In this document: one piece after another, positions 1 through 12,433 of the stretch
Position numbering within the stretch: position 1 is the first letter of the stretch
Layout: the number at the start of each line of letters is the position of its first letter
Assembly (NCBI GenBank): GCA_016946835.1
Contig: JACVTC010000019.1
Span: forward strand, 447,001 to 511,000
Length of the DNA: 64,000 nucleotides
Source of the DNA: Neocallimastix lanati (nom. inval.)
Taxonomy: Eukaryota; Neocallimastigomycota; Neocallimastigomycetes; Neocallimastigales; Neocallimastigaceae
Direction of reading: 5' to 3'
The notes under the pieces: model-generated
The model's input: only the letters and a program-made list of their open reading frames with translations
Database searches by the model: none
Told to the model about the DNA's origin: nothing
Program-made: the position numbers and the translations under genes

Positions 1-1652
1 ATAACTGAAAAACCAGCAATACCGAAAGCCATGTATCGATGAACATTAGTATCATGAAGTGCCATTTGAATAGCTTCATAACAGTATTTATCATGAGAAT
101 AATGAATAGCATTCATAGTATTCACATAAAGACATGCAATCCAATCCATAGCTTTGTCATAGATTTCCCATGCTGATTCGAAATTAACGGATCCATCTTC
201 ATTTAATTTAATATCTCCAAAATCTGGTCCAACTTGTTTTTCTGTTCTTTCATCATATCCATGATTGAAAGCATAAAGTAAAAGTTTAGCTAAATTACAA
301 CGAGCTCCAAAGAATTGCATATCTTTACCAACTCTCATTTGAGAAACACAACAAGCAATAGCATAATCATCTCCAAACATACTATTCATAAGATTATCAT
401 TTTCATATTGAATTGAAGAAGTTTCAATAGAAACTTTATTACAGAAATGTTTGAATGGTGTTGGAAGTTTATTATTCCATAAAACTGTAATATTTGGTTC
501 TGGTGCTGCACCAAGAGTTCTGAGAGTATTAACAATACGATAAGAAGTTTTACTAACTAATGGTCTTCCATCATTATTCATTCCACCAACAACCATAGTA
601 ACCCAAGTTGGATCTCCTGCAAATAAATCATTATATTCTGGAGTACGTAAATGACGAACTAATCTAAGTTTAATAATTAATTGATCAATTAAATCTTGAG
701 CTTCAGCTTCAGTTAAAAGACCTTTCTTCATATCATTTTCAATATAAATATCGAAGAAACAATCAACACGTCCGAAAGACATAGCAGCACCATCTTGATC
801 CTTGACACTAGCAAGATAACCAAAGTAAGTCCATTGAATAGCTTCTTTAGCATTTGTAGCTGGCTTGGAAAGATCATAACCATATCTTTGACCAAGAGCT
901 TTTAATTCATTAAGAGCTTTGATTTGTTCAGCAAGTTCTTCTCTAGTACGCATATTTTCTTCAGTCATGGTGATACCAAGAGAAAGTTTATCTTGCATTT
1001 TCCATTCAATTAATTGATCAACTCCATATAAAGCAATACGTCTGTAATCACCAATAATTCTACCACGACCATAACCATCTGGTAAACCAGTGAGAATGGC
1101 ATTAGATCTAGCTTTTCTCATTTCTGGAGTATAAAGATCGAAAACACAATCATTGTGAGTTTTACGATATTTGAAAATTTCTTCAACTTCTGGATCAAGA
1201 GTACGATTATATGCTTTTAAAGCATTCTTAACAATACGAACACCACCGAATGGCTTAATTGAACGTTTAAGAGGAGCATCAGTTTGTAAACCGACTATAT
1301 CTTCATTTTCTTTGATGATGTAACCAGCTTCATGAGCATTAACAGTAGAAATAGTTTTATTATCTACATCAAGACAACCTCCACTCTTGATTTCTTCAGC
1401 ACGAAGTTCACTACATTTATCCCAAACTTCTTTAGTTTTCTTTGATGGTTCCGTAACTAAGAAAGAAGCATCACCTTCATATGGGGTATAGTTTTCTTTA
1501 ATCCACTTAGCAGTATTAATAACTATTTAATATTTTTATAATAATTTATTAATTTATATATTAAATATTTCTTATATTATCGTTATCCTTATATATAATA
1601 TGTTATATCATAATTAAGAATCAAGAAATAAATATTGTATATTACCTTGCAT
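1..1652 (-). CDS. PFL: Pyruvate formate-lyase copy 1 (partial, C-terminus beyond the window edge)
   Basis: Glycyl-radical enzyme converting pyruvate and CoA to acetyl-CoA and formate. Seen: two coding exons on the minus strand, a 7-nt exon ATGCAAG at 1646-1652 and a main exon 1-1522, joined across a 123-bp intron to give [20 protein letters not shown] and so on. About 509 of 733 residues lie in the window; the left edge cuts the gene before the glycyl-radical region, so intactness of that end is unknown. The Cys-Cys pair (residues 393-394, IACCVSQM) is present. By eye the main exon matches copy 2 except for one base, which gives Asn instead of Asp at residue 5, yet intron and flanks differ from copy 2. 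This fits gene conversion or a recent duplication. No N-terminal extension of the kind expected for a hydrogenosomal presequence is visible, so a cytosolic location is my inference. Confidence 0.9.
1523..1645 (-). other. Intron of PFL copy 1 (123 bp, phase 1, after codon 2)
   Basis: On the minus strand the coding 7-mer ATGCAAG is followed by GTAATA, and the intron ends in TAAATAG directly before TTATTAATACTGC. Removing it gives ATG CAA GTT ATT, matching the start of intronless copy 5. No clear TACTAAT-type branch site was found in this copy. Confidence 0.8.
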
Positions 1653-1950
1653 TTTGAATATATTTTTATTAATAAAAAATATTTATTAATTATTTATTTA
1701 TTTATGTATTTATTAATTATTTATTTATTTATGTATTTATTATTTATTTATTTATGTATTTATTAATTATTTATTTATTTATTTATGTATTTATTATTTA
1801 TTTATTTATTATTTATTTATGTATTTATTATTTATTTATTTATTTATGTATTTATTATTTATGTATTTATTTATTTATTATTTATTATGTATTTATGTAT
1901 TTATTATTTATTTATAATTTATTTATTTGTTTATTTATTATTTATTTATA

Positions 1951-1981
<31 letters not shown>

Positions 1982-2826
1982 TACATATAATTAATTTTTA
2001 TTTAATAAAATTATTAACTATTTATATTTTTTAAAAGAAATTAAAATTTTAAAATGAATTAATAATGAATTAATAAAAAAATTATTTTAAAATAAATATT
2101 TCAATATACTTGTATTAATAATATATTGGTAATTAATAATAAAAAATTTTCGCTTTTTTTTACGACAAGTAAAAATTATTCGTTTAAAATTTATTTTTTG
2201 GAAAATTGAATAAAATAATTATTTATTAAAGTGTATGAATTCGTCAAGAAATTTCATATTTAAATTGTAGATAATAAATATTTAATTAAATAAAAAATGA
2301 TATTTTTAATTTTCCCATACTAAATCATAAAATTTTCAATTTAACCATAGCATATTTATTTTTTTTTTAAGAATTATTAAAAAGTTTATTGTACATTAAA
2401 TGCTATATAATTTATTTATTTATTATTATTATATTTTTTATATTACTATTAATATATTATTCAAATTTATTAGTATTAATATGAAAATTAATATGAAATA
2501 AAATATTTTTGATAAAATTGTATATAATATTATGAAATCATATATTATATAAAATCCTTTTTAAAATTATATGTTAAAAACTAGCCTAAATTTTAATCTC
2601 GTTAAATTCCTCATATATAAAGTATTAATACATTTTTTTTAATTCAGTCATATTTATTTATATCAAACTCTTACTAAATAAAAAAATTATTAAATATTAA
2701 TAACATTAATAGTACATCTAATAAAAGATTGATTAGAAAGGAAAATTAATTTAAAAATTATATAAAAAATATATATATGGTTAAATAATAAATTAATAAA
2801 CAACATTTATAAATATTGATAATTGC

Positions 2827-2873
<47 letters not shown>

Positions 2874-2985
2874 ATACTATAAATAAATAAATAATAAAAA
2901 TAAATAAATAAAAATTAATTAAAATGTTGAAATTAATTAAAAATATTATTTAAATGTTTATTTATTTAGTTTATCCATATACAAA

Positions 2986-3016
<31 letters not shown>

Positions 3017-5968
3017 TATAATTCATTTTATTTATCCTTTTTTTTTTTTTTTTATTGGATAAATAATTAATAATCCTCATTTATCTTAACCTAAAATAAA
3101 TTTTTAAATTAAAAAATTGAACCTTAATTTTAACAACCTTCCATTAAATATATAAATTTCAATATTATAAAAAAATTTATTAAATATTCTTTATATTCTT
3201 ATTTTATTACTTATTAAAAAAGTTTTTTTTTTCTTTTTTATTTATTAATATGTTTTATATATATATATATAATTTAAATATTTACATAAAAAAAATAAAT
3301 ATATTGTAATATTTTAATTAATGAATTTAACGTTTTTACAAATTCAATTATCATTATTCAGTACCAATAATTCAATTAACTTTTATAGAAATAATAATAC
3401 TAATAATAATAATTATTATTATCATTATTATTATTAAAATTTTATATATTTCAATATTTTTTATATAAAAAAATATAAATATTTTTCACATATTACTATT
3501 TTATTTTAATTATTTTTTATGAATAAATAAATTATTAATAATATTATATATTAAGTTCTTAGACAAAATAAAAGAATAATTATTATTTAGTAAAACTCAT
3601 ATTTACACTATATTTTTAATATTTATATAATTTGGATAATAATATTAATTAAATATTTATATATTAAAACTATATAGATATATATCATATACGATTATTT
3701 ATAATGAAATAAAATTATTATTTTGAAATATTTATACAAATAAAAAATAAAATTAATGCTTTTTGTTATAATTTTTAAATATTAATTCATATTTATAATT
3801 TGCATTAAAATATATATTATAAAATATTATTATTTTATACAATAAGCATTATTTTGATAAAATTATATCCATATATACTATAAAATATTATTATTTTTTA
3901 AACGTTATTATAATAAAATTATATCCACGTATATATATAGATAATATCTTTCATATTTTTTATTTTATTTTCAAGTTTTTTATAATGTTAAATATTTTAT
4001 TTCCAATAATAACCTATTAATTTAATTTATTATAAATCCGAACAGAATTATAATAATATTGTAAAAGTCATAGCAAATAATAATATCTATTATTTTATTC
4101 TACTTCATAAACATACTATCAATATTTTTTTATTCTATTAAAATTAAAATGAAAAAAAAAAATAATAATAATATTAATAATAATAATAATAATAATAACT
4201 ATATTTTTCCTAAAAATAGAAAAGAAAAAAAAAATAATAATAATTAATATTTTAATTTTTATTATTGAAAATAAATAAAATATTTATTAATTTTTATTAA
4301 TTATTGAAATAAACATTAATTATTTTTTATTAATTATTGAAAATTAATATTTATTAATAATTTTGTTTATTACAATATGGAAAATATATATGTTTATTGA
4401 TAATTAAATTTCTTTTAAATAATATTTTTTAAATTATATTTATATATTATTTATTACAAGATTCTTATAATATATAAATATAATTTAAATTTAAAAAATA
4501 TTAATTAATACGATATACACCTATTATTATTTGATTTTGCAGTATGAAAAATTAAATATTATTTTATATAAAAAATTTATATTAACTTTTCATAAGTTAT
4601 ACAAATATCATAAAAATCTATTATAAATAATATTTATTTATTATTTATTATGTTAAATAAATATAATACCAAATTACTACTTCAAATACTAAAATATCAT
4701 TAATAAATCAATGTTTTTATATTTATTTAAATTGTTTATTTTTTTTTAAAAAATATTTATTATAAAATTACTTTTATATATAGTTATTTTTAGCTTTTTT
4801 AATTATTTATATTGTAATAAATATAACAAATGGTAAAATACTTAAATTAACCACCATATTCAATTCAAAATAGTTGATAATACATACACCTGTATTAAGA
4901 GCATTGTTAATTCTAGCAATTATTATTTAGATGCTAGCACTTTGAATATAAAATATTTTAATTTTGTTAAAGTTTTAACAATTTTGTCATTATTCAAACT
5001 TACAATAATCTATTCAGAATATTTACTTGTTTCAAAATTCAAAGTTCATTAAACAATATATGTTATATATGTATATATTAAATCTAATGAACCAATTTTC
5101 CTTTTATTTATTATAGAAATTAATTATTTATTTTAAATAGTTAACCTATTATTGATATATATATATGCAATTTATCATAGATACAATAATTGTTGGTTAA
5201 TCTACATTAAATACCGGAACCTACATCCAAAGTATTTAATTTTTTTTTTGCCAAAACAACAACCTACTTCCAAAATTACATAATATTACTTTTTATTACA
5301 CCTAAATAAACCTATCTAAATATTACTTAAAAAGCTAATCAAAGTTTGTTACCAACTAAAATTATTATTACTAAACTTAGTCCTATTACAATACAATAAA
5401 TATTATTAATATAGTATTTATATTTATATATGATATTTATTAAACTTATAAAAATTTTGTCATAAATAAAAAAATATATATATATATATATATATATATT
5501 ATTAGTTAAAAGATTCATATGATATTTATTAAACTTATTTATATAGTATTTATATTAATTTTTCATGATATATAAAAATGATTTTTAATTAATACAACAA
5601 ACACTAAAATATCATTAATAAACCTATAATTTTATATTTCTATATATATTTTTTTTATTTAAAAACTTTATTATAAAATTATATGTATATACAGTAATTT
5701 TTAATTTTTTTTTTATTTATAGTAATACAATAAATATAGCAAATAGTAAAAAAAGAAAATATGATATTTATGTTAATTATAATTAATTATACAAGATATA
5801 ACATAACAATTGACTGTAAATTTTATATTATTTATAAATATTTACAATATAAATTTTTAATATACTTATTTAAGATTTAAAATATAATTCTTTATATTAT
5901 TATTTATATCATTAAAATCATAGTTAGTTATTTAAAATTTATGTTTTATCATAATTTAATAATAATAT
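1653..5968. other. AT-rich intergenic DNA between PFL copies 1 and 2
   Basis: About 4.3 kb without a supportable gene. It holds a TTTA/TGTA microsatellite (about 1678-1978), a 44-nt A run (2828-2871), TA repeats (about 2996-3020 and 5474-5501) and short TAA/TTA runs (about 4163-4200). The small ORFs here are translations of microsatellite. Confidence 0.8.
1678..1978. repeat. (TTTA)n microsatellite with interspersed TGTA
   Basis: About 300 bp of TTTA units, periodically interrupted by GTATTTATTA-like blocks. It gives overlapping Tyr/Ile/Leu-rich ORFs that are not genes. It lies just upstream (in gene sense) of exon 1 of PFL copy 1. Confidence 0.9.
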
Positions 5969-8253
5969 TTAAAGAGTGTCATGGAAGGTTCTTGCTATGA
6001 CTTCTCTTTGTTGATCTGGAGTTAAACGAATGAAATGAACAGCATATCCTGAAACACGAATAGTTAAGTTTGGATAAAGTTCTGGATGAATCATAGCATC
6101 CTTTAAGGTTTCACGAACTAATACATTAACATTTAAGTGGAATCCTCCTTGAGAGAAGTATCCATCTAATAAACCAGAAAGATTAGCAACACGTTCATCA
6201 TCAAGTTTACCTAAAACTGTTGGAACGAATGTGAAAGTGTTAGAAATACCATCTTTACAATATTCATATTCAACTTTACTAACTGAATTAAGAGAAGCAA
6301 CTGCTCCATTAATTTCACGTCCATGCATTGGATTACATCCTGGAGCGAAAGCTTCACCAGCCTTACGACCATCTGGAGTAGAACCAGTCTTCTTACCGTA
6401 AACGACATTAGAAGTAATAGTTAAAATAGATAAAGTATGTTCAGCTCCTCTGTATGCTGGATATTTCTTTAATTTAGCAAGGAAGATCTTTGGAATTTCA
6501 ATTGCAAAATGATCAACACGATCATCATCATTACCAAATTTAGGGAAATCTCCTTCAATCTTGAAGTCGGTAGTTAAATTAGTTTCTGGATTACGAATTG
6601 GGAAGACCTTAGCATATTTAATAGCAGAGAACGAATCAACAATAACTGAAAAACCAGCAATACCGAAAGCCATGTATCGATGAACATTAGTATCATGAAG
6701 TGCCATTTGAATAGCTTCATAACAGTATTTATCATGAGAATAATGAATAGCATTCATAGTATTCACATAAAGACATGCAATCCAATCCATAGCTTTGTCA
6801 TAGATTTCCCATGCTGATTCGAAATTAACGGATCCATCTTCATTTAATTTAATATCTCCAAAATCTGGTCCAACTTGTTTTTCTGTTCTTTCATCATATC
6901 CATGATTGAAAGCATAAAGTAAAAGTTTAGCTAAATTACAACGAGCTCCAAAGAATTGCATATCTTTACCAACTCTCATTTGAGAAACACAACAAGCAAT
7001 AGCATAATCATCTCCAAACATACTATTCATAAGATTATCATTTTCATATTGAATTGAAGAAGTTTCAATAGAAACTTTATTACAGAAATGTTTGAATGGT
7101 GTTGGAAGTTTATTATTCCATAAAACTGTAATATTTGGTTCTGGTGCTGCACCAAGAGTTCTGAGAGTATTAACAATACGATAAGAAGTTTTACTAACTA
7201 ATGGTCTTCCATCATTATTCATTCCACCAACAACCATAGTAACCCAAGTTGGATCTCCTGCAAATAAATCATTATATTCTGGAGTACGTAAATGACGAAC
7301 TAATCTAAGTTTAATAATTAATTGATCAATTAAATCTTGAGCTTCAGCTTCAGTTAAAAGACCTTTCTTCATATCATTTTCAATATAAATATCGAAGAAA
7401 CAATCAACACGTCCGAAAGACATAGCAGCACCATCTTGATCCTTGACACTAGCAAGATAACCAAAGTAAGTCCATTGAATAGCTTCTTTAGCATTTGTAG
7501 CTGGCTTGGAAAGATCATAACCATATCTTTGACCAAGAGCTTTTAATTCATTAAGAGCTTTGATTTGTTCAGCAAGTTCTTCTCTAGTACGCATATTTTC
7601 TTCAGTCATGGTGATACCAAGAGAAAGTTTATCTTGCATTTTCCATTCAATTAATTGATCAACTCCATATAAAGCAATACGTCTGTAATCACCAATAATT
7701 CTACCACGACCATAACCATCTGGTAAACCAGTGAGAATGGCATTAGATCTAGCTTTTCTCATTTCTGGAGTATAAAGATCGAAAACACAATCATTGTGAG
7801 TTTTACGATATTTGAAAATTTCTTCAACTTCTGGATCAAGAGTACGATTATATGCTTTTAAAGCATTCTTAACAATACGAACACCACCGAATGGCTTAAT
7901 TGAACGTTTAAGAGGAGCATCAGTTTGTAAACCGACTATATCTTCATTTTCTTTGATGATGTAACCAGCTTCATGAGCATTAACAGTAGAAATAGTTTTA
8001 TTATCTACATCAAGACAACCTCCACTCTTGATTTCTTCAGCACGAAGTTCACTACATTTATCCCAAACTTCTTTAGTTTTCTTTGATGGTTCCGTAACTA
8101 AGAAAGAAGCATCACCTTCATATGGGGTATAGTTTTCTTTAATCCACTTAGCAGTATCAATAACTATTTAATAATGTTTTTATTAGTATTTCAAGAATAA
8201 TCATTTATAATTATTTATTAAAATATAAAATAACAAATATTGGTACCTTGCAT
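5969..8253 (-). CDS. PFL: Pyruvate formate-lyase copy 2 (two exons, 733 aa)
   Basis: Cleaves pyruvate with CoA to acetyl-CoA and formate in anaerobic sugar metabolism; it needs a separate radical-SAM activating enzyme, not seen here. Exon 1 is the 7-mer ATGCAAG (8247-8253); exon 2 runs 8163 down to 5969. The frame closes exactly: 401 nt precede Met137, plus 7 nt, equals 136 codons. Landmarks: [12 protein letters not shown] near the start, [11 protein letters not shown] about 154-164, catalytic Cys393-Cys394 in IACCVSQM, and glycyl-radical Gly708 in RVSGYAV. E. coli PflB has about 760 residues and a longer N-terminus. Private changes versus the other copies are Ile in MHGREIN, Ile in DAMIHP and Asp in the terminal HDTL. 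It is head-to-head with copy 3. Confidence 0.95.
8164..8246 (-). other. Intron of PFL copy 2 (83 bp, phase 1)
   Basis: On the minus strand it starts GTACCA after ATGCAAG and ends TTAAATAG before TTATTGATACTG. It contains ATACTAAT, a good fungal branch site, 24 nt or so before the 3' splice site. Its 3' half (ATTCTTGAAATACTAATAAA) is shared with the intron of copy 3, although the 5' halves differ. Confidence 0.85.
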
Positions 8254-9578
8254 TTTGTATATATTATTTATAATTATGTAATCACAGTAAAATTTTTATT
8301 TTAATTGATGATTTCGTATTATTAATTTTGAATATATTTAAAATTTTATCTTTTATAATGATATAATATCTTTAACTTTATAGTTTATATATAAATATTT
8401 AATTTTGATTTTATTTTTTTTTTTGGAAAAAATTTAATAATTTATACTTTTTTTTTACAATTATATTAAAATATTATAATATAAAAAGAAATAATTTATT
8501 TTATTGACTTTAATATAAATTTATGTTAATATATGTAATATGTTCCATAAATTTATTTATTTATTTATTTTTTAAAAATTTAATTCGGAATTAGATACGA
8601 TAAGTAGGACTGATATAAATTTAAAATGTATAAAATCATAAATGAATTAAATACACGTGATATATACTTTATTTTTTTTTTATTTTATTTTATATTAATT
8701 GGAGAAGTTAACTTCATAGTAAAAAACCTGTGGAAAAATTAATAGGAAAAAAGTATATTTTAAACAAATACATATTAATAAATATATTTATTTAAAAAAT
8801 ATATATAATAAATATATTATTATTATTATTAATATTATTTACTAATAATTATTTAATAATATTATTATATCTTGAAATCATATTTTTTTGAATAAGTTTT
8901 ATCATTTATATGAAAAAGTTTAACAATTTATTATAATTGATAAATTATAAATTATTACTATGGAATTATATATATGATACCATTATGCTAAATTTTATGA
9001 ATAAAATATAATATTTAAAAATTATTTATAAATCTTGTGACTATAAACTAAATACGCTTTAGAATATTTTTAAATTAGTTTTAAAATGTTTTACATGTAT
9101 TTAGATTATTTTAAAAAAGATTTTAAAATATTCTAAAATAAACTAAGCTTTAATCAGAAATATTTTTCATTCGTAAATAATTATAATTAATACAATTATT
9201 AAATATAAATATGATATTGATATTATTTGAATATACTTAATTTTTATTAATTATCTATTGTTATTCCATTTCTATACGATATTATGATATTTTAAACTTA
9301 TTAATGTATAATTAATAAATATTATATTAAATAACTATATTTAAATAACCATAATATTTTTATATTCTTAGATAATATAAATTATAATAAAAAAAATAAA
9401 TATATATTAATTTTATAATATCTTAAATCATTTAATATCTTAAATCATTTAATTAATTTTTTTTTTTTTTAACATTTTCTTTGAAATATTTTAATATATT
9501 TTAAAAATTATTAATATATTTATAAGTTTTATTTTAAACTAATTTAAATTAAATTTTATTATTTTTCGGGTAAAGATA

Positions 9579-9614
9579 AGAGCTAGGAAAAGAGTTAGGA
9601 AAAGAGTTAGGATA
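9579..9614 (+). repeat. Three tandem 12-nt units in the PFL 2/3 divergent promoter region
   Basis: AGAGCTAGGAAA, AGAGTTAGGAAA, AGAGTTAGGATA in direct tandem. It is a G-rich motif in AT-rich surroundings, about 530 bp upstream of the copy 3 start and 1.3 kb from the copy 2 start. A protein-binding array is one possibility; a chance minisatellite is another. Confidence 0.6.
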
Positions 9615-9853
9615 AATTTGCATTAATAAAACCATATTATTTGAATTTTTAATGTAACACATATAATGATTTTACTCGGTAATCAATTGTATTATTTTTC
9701 ATATTTCTTTATATTTATAGTTTATGAAAAAAAAGAAAAAAAAAATTTTTTTCGTAAAAAATTACGAAATAAATTAAATCAGCTAATATATTATGAATAT
9801 ATTTATTAAATATATTAATTTAAATTAAATTTTTTTAGGACGGTTCTACTGTC

Positions 9854-9903
9854 ATATATTATTTGGATATTAATTAAGATTTATTAATATCTAAATAATA
9901 TAT
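9854..9903. repeat. 21-bp inverted repeat (hairpin) upstream of PFL copy 3
   Basis: Arms 9854-9874 and 9883-9903 are complementary over 21 bp apart from one G/T position, with an 8-nt loop. The arms carry ATTATTTGGATATT and AATATCTAAATAAT. It lies about 236 bp upstream of the copy 3 start codon. Function unknown; it could be a protein-binding palindrome or a remnant of a small inverted-repeat element. Confidence 0.7.
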
Positions 9904-10138
9904 ATCTGGAAAAAAATATAAATATTTCAAAAATTTTCAATATTTTTTTTAATTCTATTTTTTTTTATTTAAATATATAACGATAATTAAAAATTTATAG
10001 TACAATTTTTATAAATTGAAAAAAAAATTAAAAACTTATACCTTTATTATATCTAAGAAAATTTAAAATTAAATATAAATATATAAAAATTAATATTAAC
10101 TAATATCTGATTAAAAATTATAAAATATATATAACAAG

Positions 10139-12433
10139 ATGCAAGGTAATTTATATTATATTATTTATACATAATGATAATTAATTATATATTTATAATG
10201 GTTATTCTTGAAATACTAATAAAAATATTATTAAATAGTTATTGATACTGCTAAGTGGATTAAAGAAAACTATACCCCATATGAAGGTGATGCTTCTTTC
10301 TTAGTTACGGAACCATCAAAGAAAACTAAAGAAGTTTGGGATAAATGTAGTGAACTCCGTGTAGCTGAAATCAAGAGTGGAGGTTGTCTTGATGTAGATA
10401 ATAAAACTATTTCTACTGTTAATGCTCACGAAGCTGGTTATATCATCAAGGAAAATGAAGATATCGTTGGTTTACAAACTGATGCTCCTCTTAAACGTTC
10501 AATTAAGCCATTCGGTGGTGTTCGTATTGTTAAGAATGCTTTAAAAGCATATAATCGTACTCTTGATCCAGAAGTTGAAGAAATTTTCAAATATCGTAAA
10601 ACTCACAATGATTGTGTTTTCGATCTTTATACTCCAGAAATGAGAAAAGCTAGATCTAATGCCATTCTCACTGGTTTACCAGATGGTTACGGTCGTGGTA
10701 GAATTATTGGTGATTACAGACGTATTGCTTTATATGGTGTTGATCAATTAATTGAATGGAAAATGCAAGATAAACTTTCTCTTGGTATCACCATGACTGA
10801 AGAAAATATGCGTACTAGAGAAGAACTTGCTGAACAAATCAAAGCTCTTAATGAATTAAAAGCTCTTGGTCAAAGATATGGTTATGATCTTTCCAAGCCA
10901 GCTACAAATGCTAAAGAAGCTATTCAATGGACTTACTTTGGTTACCTTGCTAGTGTCAAGGATCAAGATGGTGCCGCTATGTCTTTCGGACGTGTTGATT
11001 GTTTCTTCGATATTTATATTGAAAATGATATGAAGAAAGGTCTTTTAACTGAAGCTGAAGCTCAAGATTTAATTGATCAATTAATTATTAAACTTAGATT
11101 AGTTCGTCATTTACGTACTCCAGAATACAATGATTTATTTGCAGGAGATCCAACTTGGGTTACTATGGTTGTTGGTGGAATGAATAATGATGGAAGACCA
11201 TTAGTTAGTAAAACTTCTTATCGTATTGTTAATACTCTCAGAACTCTTGGTGCAGCACCAGAACCAAATATTACAGTTTTATGGAATAATAAACTTCCAA
11301 CACCATTCAAACATTTCTGTAATAAAGTTTCTATTGAAACTTCTTCAATTCAATATGAAAATGATAATCTTATGAATAGTATGTTTGGAGATGATTATGC
11401 TATTGCTTGTTGTGTTTCTCAAATGAGAGTTGGTAAAGATATGCAATTCTTTGGAGCTCGTTGTAATTTAGCTAAACTTTTACTTTATGCTTTCAATCAT
11501 GGATATGATGAAAGAACAGAAAAACAAGTTGGACCAGATTTTGGAGATATTAAATTAAATGAAGATGGATCCGTTAATTTCGAATCAGCATGGGAAATCT
11601 ATGACAAAGCTATGGATTGGATTGCATGTCTTTATGTGAATACTATGAATGCTATTCATTATTCTCATGATAAATACTGTTATGAAGCTATTCAAATGGC
11701 ACTTCATGATACTAATGTTCATCGATACATGGCTTTCGGTATTGCTGGTTTTTCAGTTATTGTTGATTCGTTCTCTGCTATTAAATATGCTAAGGTCTTC
11801 CCAATTCGTAATCCAGAAACTAATTTAACTACCGACTTCAAGATTGAAGGAGATTTCCCTAAATTTGGTAATGATGATGATCGTGTTGATCATTTTGCAA
11901 TTGAAATTCCAAAGATCTTCCTTGCTAAATTAAAGAAATATCCAGCTTACAGAGGAGCTGAACATACCTTATCTATTTTAACTATTACTTCTAATGTCGT
12001 TTATGGTAAGAAGACTGGTTCTACTCCAGATGGTCGTAAGGCTGGTGAAGCTTTCGCTCCAGGATGTAATCCAATGCACGGACGTGAAACGAATGGAGCA
12101 GTTGCTTCTCTTAATTCAGTTAGTAAAGTTGAATATGAATATTGTAAAGATGGTATTTCTAACACTTTCACATTCGTTCCAACAGTTTTAGGTAAACTTG
12201 ATGATGAACGTGTTGCTAATCTTTCTGGTTTATTAGATGGATACTTCTCTCAAGGAGGATTCCACTTAAATGTTAATGTATTAGTTCGTGAAACCTTAAA
12301 GGATGCTATGGTTCATCCAGAACTTTATCCAAACTTAACTATTCGTGTTTCAGGATATGCTGTTCATTTCATTCGTTTAACTCCAGATCAACAAAGAGAA
12401 GTCATAGCAAGAACCTTCCATGAAACTCTTTAA
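10139..12433 (+). CDS. PFL: Pyruvate formate-lyase copy 3 (two exons, 733 aa)
   Basis: Same enzyme and landmarks as copy 2: Cys393-Cys394, Gly708 in RVSGYAV, and the [17 protein letters not shown] tail. Exon 1 is ATGCAAG (10139-10145), exon 2 is 10239-12433. The spliced frame gives [20 protein letters not shown]; reading through the intron meets a stop within about a dozen codons. The protein is almost identical to copy 2. Local differences include [12 protein letters not shown] instead of [12 protein letters not shown], Thr in MHGRET and Val in DAMVHP. The C-terminus belongs to the KDAM..ELYP/LTPDQ type shared with copies 2 and 7, not the EDAM..ENYP/LSPSQ type of copies 4 to 6. 3' flanks show no homology to copy 2. 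Confidence 0.95.
10146..10238 (+). other. Intron of PFL copy 3 (93 bp, phase 1)
   Basis: GTAATT directly after ATGCAAG; ends ATTAAATAG. A branch-site-like ATACTAAT lies about 20 nt before the acceptor, inside a 3' block shared with the copy 2 intron. Confidence 0.87.

Larger units (their letters stand above)
8254..10138. other. Shared divergent upstream region of PFL copies 2 and 3
   Basis: About 1.9 kb between two head-to-head PFL start codons, with no gene. It contains an E-box-type CACGTG at 8654-8659, three 12-nt tandem units at 9579-9614 and a 21-bp hairpin at 9854-9903. Promoter elements for both genes presumably lie here, but I cannot assign a TATA box in such AT-rich DNA. Confidence 0.6.

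Noticed and set aside
1754-1994. Two overlapping Tyr/Leu/Ile-rich ORFs
   Set aside because: Pure translation of a TTTA/TGTA microsatellite.
5969-7762. 597-residue PFL starting at internal Met137 (same in copies 3, 6 and 7)
   Set aside because: The upstream sequence is open and homologous to the full 733-residue copies, and a 7-nt exon with a clean intron supplies the true start.
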